NCBI RefSeq assembly: GCF_017874215.1
Contig: NZ_JAGGLB010000008.1
Location: 62,001 to 126,000 of the forward strand
Direction of reading: 5' to 3'
Length of the DNA: 64,000 nucleotides
Source of the DNA: Paenibacillus eucommiae
GTDB lineage: Bacteria; Bacillota; Bacilli; Paenibacillales; NBRC-103111
The notes beneath the pieces are model-generated. The model was not told where the DNA came from, did not search any database, and saw only the letters and a list, made by a program, of their open reading frames with translations. Position 1 is the stretch's first letter. Every line of letters begins with the position of its first letter. This document shows, piece after piece, positions 9,585 to 18,005 of the stretch. Position numbers and translations under genes: made by a program.

Positions 9585-9617
9585 CGTACGATTATTTCCG
9601 TTTCGTGAGGGGACCCC
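9580..9617 (-). repeat. Right terminal inverted repeat of the Tn3-family element
   Basis: This is the complement of the left end, with two mismatches in 38 bp. It overlaps the tnpA stop codon and is followed by TTAAA (9618-9622), the right copy of the target duplication. Confidence 0.95.
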
Positions 9618-10674
9618 TTAAAGGAGAACTCTCACCTGATGCAGAGTTGGTCGGCATACGGTTTACCCGTGTTCTTGAGTCGCATGGCTGGGGTAACTCT
9701 CTGATTAACCTGTATGTGAAACAGTCGATGTGCGAAGGGTTTTATGAATGGAATCGATTGGTTGATTGCCGGGCGCTTCTGCACCAAATCGGAAAATCCA
9801 TGAGTACCACCCACACACCAGGGCTCTTTGTGCCACATCGAATCATGCAGGACCGGCTTTTCATGGCAGATGGGCAAGTCCAGCTTGCTCATGAATCGGT
9901 AGACGAAGCGATTGAAGCAGCCGCGAAGCTTAGCGAACTTAATTGGCTTTTGTTTTTGCGCGCTTTCAAAATTCAAATTTATTTATGGGAAGGATCGGTT
10001 GCACAGGCTAAGAAAGAAATAATCTTACTCCATATACCCAAAAATGATATGCCAACCTATAGTAGAGAGCTCGAATACATCACCTTGGTGCGTCTTTTGA
10101 GCAAGCAGCATAAATATTCGGAAGCTCTCCGACTACTGGAGCGGCTCAAGCCTCAATCAGCAAGGGAATGTCAGTTATCAAGCATAGTAGAGATTTCAAT
10201 CCTGCAAGCTCTTATCGAACATCAAAGGGGACAAAAATCGGCCGCGCTGCGTTATATACATGAAGCGTTGATTATTGGCGAAGCGAATGGCTATGTAAGG
10301 AGCTTTCTTGACGAAGGCAGCATGATGGCGGAGCTGCTTCAATTGTATGTCCAACACAGAAGCCACACAATCCATTCATCGGAACTGAAAGAGGTATCTG
10401 CAACATACGTACGAAAGCTAATTGGTTTGTTCACTCAAAAAAAGGAAATGAATGCTCCCTCTCCTGCTTCCGCTTTGGTCGAGCCGATCACCCCAAGCGA
10501 ATTAAACATGTTATATTTAATCCGAGATGGGGCCTCCAATAAGCAAATCGCGGAGGAGCTTGCATTATCAGAGGGGACAGTCAGGGTATACCTCTCTCGC
10601 ATTTATGCGAAGCTTGGAGTCACTCCCGCAGTCAGGCCTGGAATGCAGCACAAAAGCTGCAGCTGTTGCGGTAA
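9618..10674 (+). pseudogene. MalT-type LuxR regulator, 3' part
   Basis: This continues the gene begun at 1088. It encodes the TPR-like repeat region (LAHESVDEAIEAAAKLSELNW, HKYSEALRLLERLKP, SAALRYIHEALIIGEANG) and a C-terminal LuxR helix-turn-helix (ITPSELNMLYLIRDGASNKQ, then ALSEGTVRVYLSRIYAKLGV). A second single-base lesion follows. After GVT the open frame reads PAVRPGMQH, while one added T near 10625 would give SRSQAWNAAQKLQLLR and a stop at 10672-10674, the normal family ending. As it stands the frame runs on to 10693. The regulator is thus broken by the transposon and two frameshifts. Confidence 0.85.
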
Positions 10675-10704
10675 GAATAAAATCAGAAAATAGGAGGAAT
10701 TTAT

Positions 10705-11538
10705 ATGGAAGATCCCATTCAATCCGGTACTTATAGAGTAGATAATTGTGGAAAAAAAGTATTCTCCGGTACTTATTATCTAAGTGAGGTTCTAAATAAA
10801 GACAGCGTGCCTCAATTATACCAAAATCATGGCTCATCGGATGAAGAAATTGAAAACATGAAAAAATGGTTATTGATCTTGAGCAGAATTGTTCACGGTG
10901 ATGATATTACCTACGGCTGCACGGAACAACAAATCGATGAAGCGGAAGAAAGGTTAGGAATATCTCTGCCAAAAGAATTGCGTGTATTTTACCATACTGT
11001 GGGTAATGATGAACGGCTGACAGCCGATGGAGATGTAAAAAAGAGAGATCGTTATTTAACGATTGACCAGATCTATATGGAGGAAGGAAATATTGTATTT
11101 CGCATGAGAAAAAAAGAACCTTTTGCATTATCGCTGGATAAAAGGCAAATTATGTTCTTGGATGATGGGAACTGGTTTTGGGAGCCTTGTATGGAATCAT
11201 TTTGCGAAAACACTATGATTGTTGCTTCTGTCTTTGCAATTAGTCATATGAAAAATTCCGCAAAGGGCAGATTGAAGGGCCAATTGGTTTCTTCACTTCA
11301 AGCAAGAGCGTTGGCAGAGCAAGCATTTTTCCCAACCTTTCAAGCGCTGGATACTTATTATCATCCGTTTTGTGCTCTTTTTTACCACGAGCAGGAACGC
11401 AGACTGGGCTGGTTCCGTTCCAATGGCATCATGTCAGATATCCTAATAGGAACACAAACTGCAGCGGACATTGAGGAATTCGGAGAAAAGCACGGAAATA
11501 TCAAATTCAAATATGCCAATAAACATGGTGAGAGATGA
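10705..11538 (+). CDS. SMI1/KNR4 (SUKH) family protein
   Basis: 277 residues from ATG 10705 with an excellent TAGGAGGAA site. Residues about 70-160 look like a SUKH fold: GCTEQQIDEAEERLGISLPK then ELRVFYHTVGN, the hallmark helix and turn. The C-terminal half (about 175-277) is not one I recognise. Many SUKH proteins are immunity proteins against contact-dependent or polymorphic toxins. No toxin gene is seen beside it, and it follows the broken LuxR regulator by 30 bp. It could be an orphan immunity gene or a housekeeping member of this broad family. Confidence 0.7.
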   Translation: MEDPIQSGTYRVDNCGKKVFSGTYYLSEVLNKDSVPQLYQNHGSSDEEIENMKKWLLILSRIVHGDDITYGCTEQQIDEAEERLGISLPKELRVFYHTVGNDERLTADGDVKKRDRYLTIDQIYMEEGNIVFRMRKKEPFALSLDKRQIMFLDDGNWFWEPCMESFCENTMIVASVFAISHMKNSAKGRLKGQLVSSLQARALAEQAFFPTFQALDTYYHPFCALFYHEQERRLGWFRSNGIMSDILIGTQTAADIEEFGEKHGNIKFKYANKHGER

Positions 11539-11625
11539 AAAATCGCATAACTACACATAATACTGTAAAATATGTTTTAATAATAATGTAGACTTACAAA
11601 TTTCAGAGCAAAGGAGCACATGACG

Positions 11626-12030
11626 ATGGAAATAAGCTTTTTTTTACTACCCAAAGATGAAGTGGCCTTTATCGTCTCCTCCGCTTCCATGCAGGAAGCT
11701 ATTGAACAACTAGAATTTCACCATTACACGGCACTTCCAGTTATAGACAACGAAGGAAAATACGTGGGAACGTTATCGGAAGGCGACATGCTGTGGAAGC
11801 TAAAGAACACGTCTGGACTCAGTTTTGATAACCTGCAGCAAGTACCCGTTCATGAAATCAAGAAACGGATTTATAACGAATGTGTTTCTATTAATGCCCA
11901 AATGGAGGATATGCTTGCATTAGCAGCTGATCAAAACTTCGTTCCGGTAGTTGACGATGACCGTACCTTCCTAGGCATCATTCGCCGAAAAGATATTATT
12001 GAGTATTATACGAAAAATATAACGGATTGA
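11626..12030 (+). CDS. CBS-domain pair protein
   Basis: About 134 residues made of two CBS motifs: residues about 15-60 (FHHYTALPVIDNEGKYVGTL) and about 85-128 (AADQNFVPVVDDDRTFLGII, then RRKDIIEYY). CBS pairs usually bind adenine nucleotides and act as regulatory modules. With no other domain, this one probably works on a partner. Two ATGs are possible, 11620 and 11626. The AAAGGAG site lies nine bases from the second and only three from the first, so the second is chosen. It stands alone between the SUKH gene and a terminator. Confidence 0.85.
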   Translation: MEISFFLLPKDEVAFIVSSASMQEAIEQLEFHHYTALPVIDNEGKYVGTLSEGDMLWKLKNTSGLSFDNLQQVPVHEIKKRIYNECVSINAQMEDMLALAADQNFVPVVDDDRTFLGIIRRKDIIEYYTKNITD

Positions 12031-12083
12031 GGATCCATCATCTTCGGAACTTGTCAATAATAGCCCCCTCCTCTATATGAAGA

Positions 12084-12114
12084 ATGACGAGCACAAGGCT
12101 CGTCATCCTCCTTT
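12084..12114 (+). terminator. Terminator after the CBS-domain gene
   Basis: ATGACGAGC (12084-12092) pairs with GCTCGTCAT (12098-12106), followed by CCTCCTTTT. Confidence 0.8.
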
Positions 12115-12375
12115 TCTCTTCTCTGATTGCTCACACTCCTGCGATACTCTAGAGTACCATTAGTTTACATGAAGTCGTAAGAAGTATAGAATGGATAGCT
12201 TTTTAAATATTTTTTAAAAATGGTTTAAAAGAAAAAATCGCGGATTTAACGTATCCTGGATAACTGGAATAATAAATATCCGTTAAAATTCCGATTGAAA
12301 TTGCCGAACTTTCCGCTGCAGAGCAGCCAAAATTTGACCTGCAGCGGCGTAATATTGTTGACACTGGTCTGTCTA
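12115..12375. other. Non-coding stretch between convergent genes
   Basis: No credible gene is seen. It contains a half-copy of the AGTTTACAT repeat (about 12167-12175) and an inverted repeat CCGCTGCAG (12313-12321)/CTGCAGCGG (12339-12347). The latter lacks a T-run in either direction, so I do not call it a terminator. Confidence 0.5.
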
Positions 12376-13470
12376 TTACTCAAAGATGCATTCACTTGGG
12401 AATGCAGGTTCGTATCCATTTTCTGAAGCCCACTTTGCAGCAGCAAAAATTTTATCCTTATAATCCGGTTGATAATTAAAATAATGCGGATAAAAGTATT
12501 GTTCGTGAATCATCAGCTCAAGGAAGCCCTTATGATTAGCGTCATGCTTAAGCCGCTGCAGAGCAGGAACAATTTCATTCATTTGCAGCCTGTCCAATAC
12601 AGCATCGATTTTGATGAAAATGAGATCTTCACTGTGATCCATCCAGAAGTCGCGCCCATTCAAATGGTCGATTTGCTTCTTATTCAAATAATAGGAGACC
12701 AGCGGTCTATCGTCCACGAAGTAAAAGTATCCAGTCAAGCCGCGAAACCCAAGTTGCCTTAACTCCCTGCATCCTTCGAGTGTCGCCTCTCCCCAATGAA
12801 TAGTCGTAACCGGATCAAGAAGTTCCGCTCCAGCAAAACGGATAATTTCATTAGTCACTCGTTCATAATCACGTCTTATTTCAGCCGGCCCCGCTTCCTT
12901 ATAGGGCATATCCGGTTCATTCTGCAAAGCATGAAACGTCAGTCGCAGCCAATCTGCTTGGGCCTTCCACTCATCCTTATAGGTATCGGGCATTTGTGTA
13001 AGGTCGAAACCATCTGTCTGAAAGTATAGATTGAGATGCACCTTAGTTCCGTATGTATCATGGACTTCCTTCAAAAAACCAAGATATGGATTATCAAAAA
13101 TAGAGCGGTATGTATCACGATGCTCAGCAATGTCTTTAAGGAACCAAATATTATCGTCAATGGAAAGCCGGTACTTATTCGCGGCACCCTTTAACCAATA
13201 AACGACCAGTTCCTCTCTACGGCTTTCATCTTCAATTGTTATCACATTTTTGTAGCTTTCCAAAGCGATTTCAGCATAATATTCCTCGTTATAGGGCTTA
13301 ATCGCTATACCATTTACTTTTATTACTTGATTACCTGGGGCTGAAATTGAGACATGAATATGTAAATGTCCTTCTCTAACTTCCCCATCGAAATCATGGA
13401 GCATGTCACCATCAACAGGGAACAAAACCTCCCAATCTCCGGTTGACTGCAGCCGTGTCTGATCCGTCAT
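12376..13470 (-). CDS. Conserved hypothetical protein, polysaccharide-deacetylase-like
   Basis: 364 residues from ATG 13470 behind AGAGGAAGTGAG. Residues 1-100 look beta-rich (HLHIHVSISAPGNQVIKVNG). From about 105 it reads like a (beta/alpha) barrel related to carbohydrate esterases or glycosidases: WFLKDIAEHRDTYRSIFDNP, VHLNLYFQTDGFDL, DPVTTIHWGEATLEGC, RELRQLGFRGLTGYF and IHEQYFYPHYFNYQPDYKDK. The spaced Asp, His and Glu residues fit a metal- or sugar-binding pocket, but no classic NodB zinc triad is evident. There is no signal peptide. It stands alone. The fold assignment is tentative. Confidence 0.6.
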   Translation of the reverse strand: MTDQTRLQSTGDWEVLFPVDGDMLHDFDGEVREGHLHIHVSISAPGNQVIKVNGIAIKPYNEEYYAEIALESYKNVITIEDESRREELVVYWLKGAANKYRLSIDDNIWFLKDIAEHRDTYRSIFDNPYLGFLKEVHDTYGTKVHLNLYFQTDGFDLTQMPDTYKDEWKAQADWLRLTFHALQNEPDMPYKEAGPAEIRRDYERVTNEIIRFAGAELLDPVTTIHWGEATLEGCRELRQLGFRGLTGYFYFVDDRPLVSYYLNKKQIDHLNGRDFWMDHSEDLIFIKIDAVLDRLQMNEIVPALQRLKHDANHKGFLELMIHEQYFYPHYFNYQPDYKDKIFAAAKWASENGYEPAFPSECIFE

Positions 13471-13993
13471 CTCCGTCTCACTTCCTCTTTTGATATCATT
13501 TCATAATAAGCTGGGATTATAAGTACCATTCATTTTCGTAAAACTTTTTCCTTATACGTCTTCAATGTATCATGTTCTGATTAAATCGTAAATTCCAAAA
13601 CCTTGTTTATTTTCACTAATTATTAATGTATTTAATTATTTATATAATAAATTATTAATGTCATTAATTATTGTGAATTAGCATTCGCATTTCCTATTAA
13701 CATTGACTTACATTCTTCACAATCACACTCCCCTTCACATCCACTCTCCCAGAAGCATCTAAAACTTCTTCTTTATCACCACACAAACTATATTCCAGCC
13801 TTATTGTGATAGTTTACATAACAATAGTTACGTAAATAATAAAACCATTAACATCACCCCACACCCCCATATTATTAACGTGAATACCAACACAAACCCA
13901 ACGTTTTTCGGATCCTCCCCTCCTGCATAGCTGCAATTGGTAAATGACGTCGTTCTCTCACACTCAAGAAACCTCATTTGCACATTCGAGTCA
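13471..13993. other. Long AT-rich non-coding region
   Basis: No coding frame is supported. About 13600-13690 is very AT-rich with repeated ATTATTAATGT-like words. A diverged copy of the TTTACATAAC...GTTACGTAAA palindrome lies at 13813-13836. I see nothing else. Confidence 0.6.
13813..13836. repeat. Diverged copy of a dispersed palindrome
   Basis: TTTACATAAC, a 4-bp centre and GTTACGTAAA form an imperfect palindrome. It matches the cores at 19091-19118 and 21336-21369. Confidence 0.6.
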
Positions 13994-14086
13994 TTGACAA
14001 TAAACAAAAAATAGTTTTAACTGTAATTAGTTCGATATGAAACTATTTAGTTCGAAGGTGCGATTATTTAGTTCGATATGAAACTA
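13994..14086 (+). promoter_or_regulatory. marR promoter with tandem palindromic operators
   Basis: A perfect TTGACA (13994-13999) is followed by a weak -10 (TTTAAC about 14016 or TGTAAT about 14022). Two identical 18-bp near-palindromes TAGTTCGATATGAAACTA lie at 14028-14045 and 14069-14086, 41 bp or about four helical turns apart. A half-copy (TTAGTTCGAA) lies between them. They sit between promoter and start codon, where MarR proteins usually bind to repress their own operon. Confidence 0.75.
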
Positions 14087-14108
14087 TCAAGGATATGGAG
14101 ACGATAAG

Positions 14109-14564
14109 ATGAAAGATAACGATCCAAACAACATTCGCTTCCCTTGGGGGACAGGCGATTCTGTCCATGAGCTGATCAAACTGCTTTTTAATACGACCCG
14201 TCGCGAGATTGAAAATGCGATTCGGCCAGTTGGCGTAACCTCTCAGCAAGCTTTAGCACTGCGTCTGCTGACACATCAGCCCGGAATTACTCAATCAGAG
14301 CTGGAAGCCTTCTTACATATTGAAAAATCGAGCGTCTCCAACCTCATCAAAGGACTATGCGACAAAAATTGGGTAGAGCGGCGGCACCATCCTGATGATT
14401 CCCGAATCCGGCAGATCTATATTACGCCTGAAGGCCAGCGTATTAATGATCAGGCTGTTCCGCTAGTGGAGCAAATTAAAAGCCGTAGTGATGACATGTT
14501 ATCCGAGGAGGAAGAAGCTATTTTGAAGCTGCTGCTGCGCAAGGTACTTCGCTCTTATCAATAA
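14109..14564 (+). CDS. MarR-family transcriptional regulator
   Basis: 151 residues from ATG 14109. It has the MarR winged helix: ALALRLLTHQPGITQSELEA, then HIEKSSVSNLIKGLCDKNWV and the wing RRHHPDDSRIRQIYITPEG. The flanking helices are for dimerisation. Two identical operator-like palindromes lie just upstream. The MFS transporter begins 38 bp downstream and is very probably co-transcribed. The likely role is repression of its own operon, lifted when a small toxic compound binds. Confidence 0.9.
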   Translation: MKDNDPNNIRFPWGTGDSVHELIKLLFNTTRREIENAIRPVGVTSQQALALRLLTHQPGITQSELEAFLHIEKSSVSNLIKGLCDKNWVERRHHPDDSRIRQIYITPEGQRINDQAVPLVEQIKSRSDDMLSEEEEAILKLLLRKVLRSYQ

Positions 14565-14602
14565 TTAAGTAATAGTTAGTTTAAGAAAGGATAGGTATAC
14601 AC

Positions 14603-15973
14603 ATGGAATCCTCTGCCCCACACTCACAAGGCCATGCAGATAAATTAATAAAAATACTCGCCTTTACTTTGGTTTTTTCCGTGATGAACGCTTCTATATT
14701 TAATGTTGTGCTACCAGTTATTAGCTTGGAATTCACCTTAACTCCTTCTCAGGTGAGCTGGATTCTTTCCAGCTATATGATTGTGTACGCTATCGGCTCA
14801 GTCATATATGGCAAGCTTGCCGACAAATACAAACTAAAAAACCTGCTGACATTTGGCTTAATTTTATTTGCCGCAGGTTCTATAGTTGGTCTATTTGCAA
14901 CTCATTTCTGGATGGTCATTCTTGGCAGAGTAGTTCAGGCTGTCGGGTCCTCCGTTATTCCGGCAACTGCAATGATTATACCGGTCCGTTATTTCCCTCC
15001 CCATACAAGAGGAAGAGCTCTCGGAATTTCCGCGATCGGTCTCGCTTTAGGCGCTGCCTTGGGCCCTATCGTCTCTGGTTTAATATCCAGCTTTGCCAGC
15101 TGGCGCTTTCTGTTTCTGCTGTCCCTCCTCCCCCTGCTGACCTTACCTTTGTATAGAAAATATCTGGATAATGAAAAAGGAACGGCAAGCAAAATTGATA
15201 TCCTTGGCGGCATCCTGTTAGCAGGTACCGTGGCTGCACTTATGCTTTCCATCACACAAGGAAATGTGCTTTTACTTGCGCTGAGCATCGTTCTATTGCT
15301 GCTCTTTATTATTCGTATCCGAACTGCGGCCGAACCTTTTATCAATCCAAAGCTATTCCAAAACAAGAAATATTCAGCAGGCCTGGTTATTGCCTTTCTT
15401 GTAACCTCGCTCGTATTCGGCTTGCCTTTTATAACGCCTCAATTCCTGACCAAAATTAATCATCTAACTCCGGCCATGATTGGCTTTGTCATGTTTCCCG
15501 CGGCTATCACATCCGCGTTGCTCGGACGTAAAGGCGGCAAGCTCGCGGATGAAAAAGGAAATACGGTTTTGTTTTTGACAGCAACCATGCTAATTTTTGT
15601 GTGCTTTATGGGGTTGTCCTCTTTTATCGGATATTCCGAGTGGATCATTGCAGGCTGCTTGATATTTGGAAGTCTTGGACAAACCTTTATGCAAATTTCC
15701 GTATCGAATACCATTTCACGTACGTTGTCTAAAGATCAGGTAGGGGTTGGAATGGGGTTGTTTTCCATGCTTGGCTTTATTTCCGGGGCGATGGCAACTA
15801 GTTTGATTGGTAAGGTGCTTGATTTCCGCACTAATGATTTTCATCTTAATCCTTTCATTAAGCAGCCTGCAGCGTTTGTTTACAGCAATATCTTGTTTTT
15901 CCTTGCTTTGATGATGGTCGGCGTAGCCTTCTTATATTGGACACAATTTGGTAGAAAAACGCGAGAAAGCTGA
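14603..15973 (+). CDS. MFS drug efflux transporter (DHA2/Tet(L)-like)
   Basis: 456 residues, close in length to the Tet(K)/Tet(L) group, with about 14 hydrophobic segments. Motif A-like GKLADKYKLKN follows helix 2, and the antiporter motif C-like GLALGAALGPIVSGLI lies in helix 5. A second motif A-like GKLADEKGN follows in the C-half. It probably exports a drug using the proton gradient; the substrate cannot be read from sequence. The start is ATG 14603 with AAAGGA upstream. It follows marR closely. Confidence 0.87.
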   Translation: MESSAPHSQGHADKLIKILAFTLVFSVMNASIFNVVLPVISLEFTLTPSQVSWILSSYMIVYAIGSVIYGKLADKYKLKNLLTFGLILFAAGSIVGLFATHFWMVILGRVVQAVGSSVIPATAMIIPVRYFPPHTRGRALGISAIGLALGAALGPIVSGLISSFASWRFLFLLSLLPLLTLPLYRKYLDNEKGTASKIDILGGILLAGTVAALMLSITQGNVLLLALSIVLLLLFIIRIRTAAEPFINPKLFQNKKYSAGLVIAFLVTSLVFGLPFITPQFLTKINHLTPAMIGFVMFPAAITSALLGRKGGKLADEKGNTVLFLTATMLIFVCFMGLSSFIGYSEWIIAGCLIFGSLGQTFMQISVSNTISRTLSKDQVGVGMGLFSMLGFISGAMATSLIGKVLDFRTNDFHLNPFIKQPAAFVYSNILFFLALMMVGVAFLYWTQFGRKTRES

Positions 15974-15994
15974 TCGCTGCAGCAAACCTTAATG

Positions 15995-16624
15995 CTAGAT
16001 TTTCTGCATTTTCCTTATCACCTTCTCTACCCGGCTTCGTTTAGAAGCCTTCTCAATATCATCCAGACGGGACGACAGGGTATCAATAAAACTCTTTTTA
16101 TTCCCATCATGAATAACTGGCAAGGCTTGTTCCGCATACATCGGAAGTTGATTGGTCGGGCAATGCTTCAATTGTTCAATGAGTAAAGAAAATGCTTGTC
16201 CGGCATACTTTTCAATGGAACAAAGCTGGATAAGAATACGTACAGCCTGATCCTTGGCAATAACCGATCCTTTATCAGCAGCTAACATAATCGTTTCAAG
16301 CTGGGAAGCAATAAATTGCGGATTTTCTTCCGTAATGGCAGCAAGCGCCGTCATTGCTCCCCAGACAAGACGGTTGTTAGGATGACCCAGCAAATGAACG
16401 AATGTCATGCCATAATCTGTAATCAGATCTGGTTGTAGCGCGCCAATTTCATAAAGTACTTTGATACAATCACTTTGTACGTTTTTGTTCTTATGGCTTA
16501 GCAGATCTATCAACTCTTCCACCGCTGCCTCATCACCGTTGACTGCTATGGAGTGGGCCAACTCCTGATTGGGTACCTCATCCTTGCGGTTGAGCGAAAC
16601 AGCCAACTTATCTAAAATGCTCAT
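15995..16624 (-). CDS. HEAT-repeat protein
   Basis: 209 residues from ATG 16624 with a GGGAG site. It contains at least four paired-helix repeats: AAVEELIDLLSHKNKNVQSD, CIKVLYEIGALQPDLITDY, LLGHPNNRLVWGAMTALAAI and DQAVRILIQLCSIEKYAGQA. These suggest an alpha-solenoid that binds other proteins. No catalytic motif is seen. It converges with the MFS gene, with 21 bp between them. No specific partner can be named. Confidence 0.75.
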   Translation of the reverse strand: MSILDKLAVSLNRKDEVPNQELAHSIAVNGDEAAVEELIDLLSHKNKNVQSDCIKVLYEIGALQPDLITDYGMTFVHLLGHPNNRLVWGAMTALAAITEENPQFIASQLETIMLAADKGSVIAKDQAVRILIQLCSIEKYAGQAFSLLIEQLKHCPTNQLPMYAEQALPVIHDGNKKSFIDTLSSRLDDIEKASKRSRVEKVIRKMQKI

Positions 16625-16825
16625 ATTTTCTCCCTCACTATCTTCTGATTTTCTTATTGTATTATACTATATCTGTTTGTTTGCCACATGATTCTGATGC
16701 TTATTATGCTGATCACGAATAGGTGCTCATCAGCAATCCTATACAAGCAGCGCATGCCATGATCCGTAATGTAGAGAAAGCAGCGCAACGAGTATAGATA
16801 CTACTCTCCATTTTCGGCCATAGAC

Positions 16826-16854
16826 TTGCTACTACTCCTGTTCAATTCTATAAT
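16826..16854 (+). promoter_or_regulatory. Candidate xerS promoter
   Basis: TTGCTA (16826-16831), a 17-bp spacer and a perfect TATAAT (16849-16854). The predicted transcript start near 16861 leaves a short leader to ATG 16879 and argues against the GTG at 16867. Confidence 0.65.
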
Positions 16855-16878
16855 AAAAACAGCGAGGTGTCGGTAAAG

Positions 16879-17964
16879 ATGAATATCATTAAAATCAAAG
16901 ACCGCAATGAATTGGACAAAAAAGTAGTTTCCATGCCCTGGTATGTAGAAAAGTTTATTAATTATAAGCTTCCCGATCTCTCTCCCTCTTCCTTGCTGGA
17001 GTATATCCGTGATTATGAAACCTTCTTTTCCTGGCTTCGGGCAGAAGGCTTAACGGAGGGCGAATCTATTCGGCAAATTCCTATTGAGGATTTGGAAAAG
17101 CTGCATATGGATAGCATTGACAATTACAAAATGTTTCTTTCCACACGCAAGGAAAACGCCAATGTCAAAACGACCATTAACCGCAAGCTGTCCTCCTTAC
17201 GATCACTTTTTCATTATTTGAGCCAAATTGCCGAGGATGAACAGTTCTACCCTTTGCTCAAGCGCAATGTTATGGCAAAAGTCGAAATTAAACGTTCTCA
17301 AAAGCCTAAGGATTCCGCCGCTAAGCTCGAAGGCAAGCTGTTGCAGGAAGAAGAAATCTCTGAATTTATCGATTATATTCAAAATAACGGGTACGAAACT
17401 GATGTAGCGAAAAATAAACAAGCCCTATATTCTTATCAGCTTAATAAAATACGTGATACTTGCATCGTTACGCTTATCCTTAACTCTGGTATTCGTGTCT
17501 CCGAAGTATACAACCTGAATGTCGATGATATCGACTTGAAAAACAAGGTTGCTTACGTCTACAGAAAGGGCAGCAATGACGATACCTTCAAAACACCTGT
17601 CTATTTTCGGAATAACGCCATTCAAGCCCTAACAGATTATTTAGCTTTACGTCAATCCCTTTACAAACCTGTAAAAAGGGAAAAAGCCCTCTTCCTTGCC
17701 ATAGCCAATGGCAAAAAAGAAGGCGAGCGTATGACCAAACGGGCGATTCAGGAAATGGTAATCAAATATGCCAAACGCTTTGGCAAGCCCTATTTATCCG
17801 TTCATAAATTAAGGCATTCCTTCGCTACCGATTACTACTTGCGTAACGATTTGTATAAAACTCAAGAGCAGTTGGGACATGCTTCTCCAGAAACTACACA
17901 AATTTACGCTCATCTTACGGATAGAACGATGGCAGAAGCCATTGATAAGAACAAGGAATCCTGA
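16879..17964 (+). CDS. xerS: Tyrosine recombinase XerS
   Basis: About 361 residues, the length of single-protein Xer recombinases of the XerS type. The N-terminal SAM-like domain (MPWYVEKFINYKLPDLSPSS, then LLEYIRDYETFFSWL) matches the family. The catalytic residues are all present: Arg in NSGIRVSE, Lys in VYRKGS, the HKLRHSFAT box, His in EQLGHAS and nucleophile Tyr in TQIYAH. It probably resolves chromosome dimers. XerS in streptococci works alone at a dif-like site next to its gene; I could not point to such a site here. A shared hairpin terminator follows. Confidence 0.88.
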   Translation: MNIIKIKDRNELDKKVVSMPWYVEKFINYKLPDLSPSSLLEYIRDYETFFSWLRAEGLTEGESIRQIPIEDLEKLHMDSIDNYKMFLSTRKENANVKTTINRKLSSLRSLFHYLSQIAEDEQFYPLLKRNVMAKVEIKRSQKPKDSAAKLEGKLLQEEEISEFIDYIQNNGYETDVAKNKQALYSYQLNKIRDTCIVTLILNSGIRVSEVYNLNVDDIDLKNKVAYVYRKGSNDDTFKTPVYFRNNAIQALTDYLALRQSLYKPVKREKALFLAIANGKKEGERMTKRAIQEMVIKYAKRFGKPYLSVHKLRHSFATDYYLRNDLYKTQEQLGHASPETTQIYAHLTDRTMAEAIDKNKES

Positions 17965-17976
17965 TGCTCAAAGTTA

Positions 17977-18005
17977 AATCCTGAAAACTATTTCAGGATT
18001 TTTTC
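17977..18005. terminator. Terminator between xerS and the convergent reductase gene
   Basis: AATCCTGAAA (17977-17986) pairs with TTTCAGGATT (17991-18000), followed by TTTTT. It overlaps the last codons of the reductase gene on the other strand. Confidence 0.8.

Larger units (their letters stand above)
2637..9617. mobile_element. Tn3-family transposon with a two-component system and serine hydrolase as passengers
   Basis: The 6,981-bp element has 38-bp inverted repeats at both ends and 5-bp direct repeats TTAAA at 2632-2636 and 9618-9622, the Tn3-family target duplication. The repeats begin GGGGTC, contain CTCACGAAACGGAAA and end CGTACGCTAAG, resembling Tn21-group ends. Order: serine hydrolase, sensor kinase and response regulator (all minus), tRNA-like relic, res-like region, tnpR and tnpA remnants (plus). 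The passengers are open. tnpR carries a large internal deletion; tnpA has two frameshifting deletions and a mutated catalytic Asp. The element therefore looks immobile unless helped in trans. It sits inside a MalT-type regulator gene, which rejoins in frame when it is removed. Confidence 0.93.

Noticed and set aside
12313..12347. Terminator for the convergent genes
   Set aside because: The CCGCTGCAG/CTGCAGCGG hairpin has no T-run on either side; kept only as a note.
16625..16825. dif-like site for XerS
   Set aside because: I looked for the streptococcal dif-SL type core upstream of xerS and found no convincing pair of binding arms.
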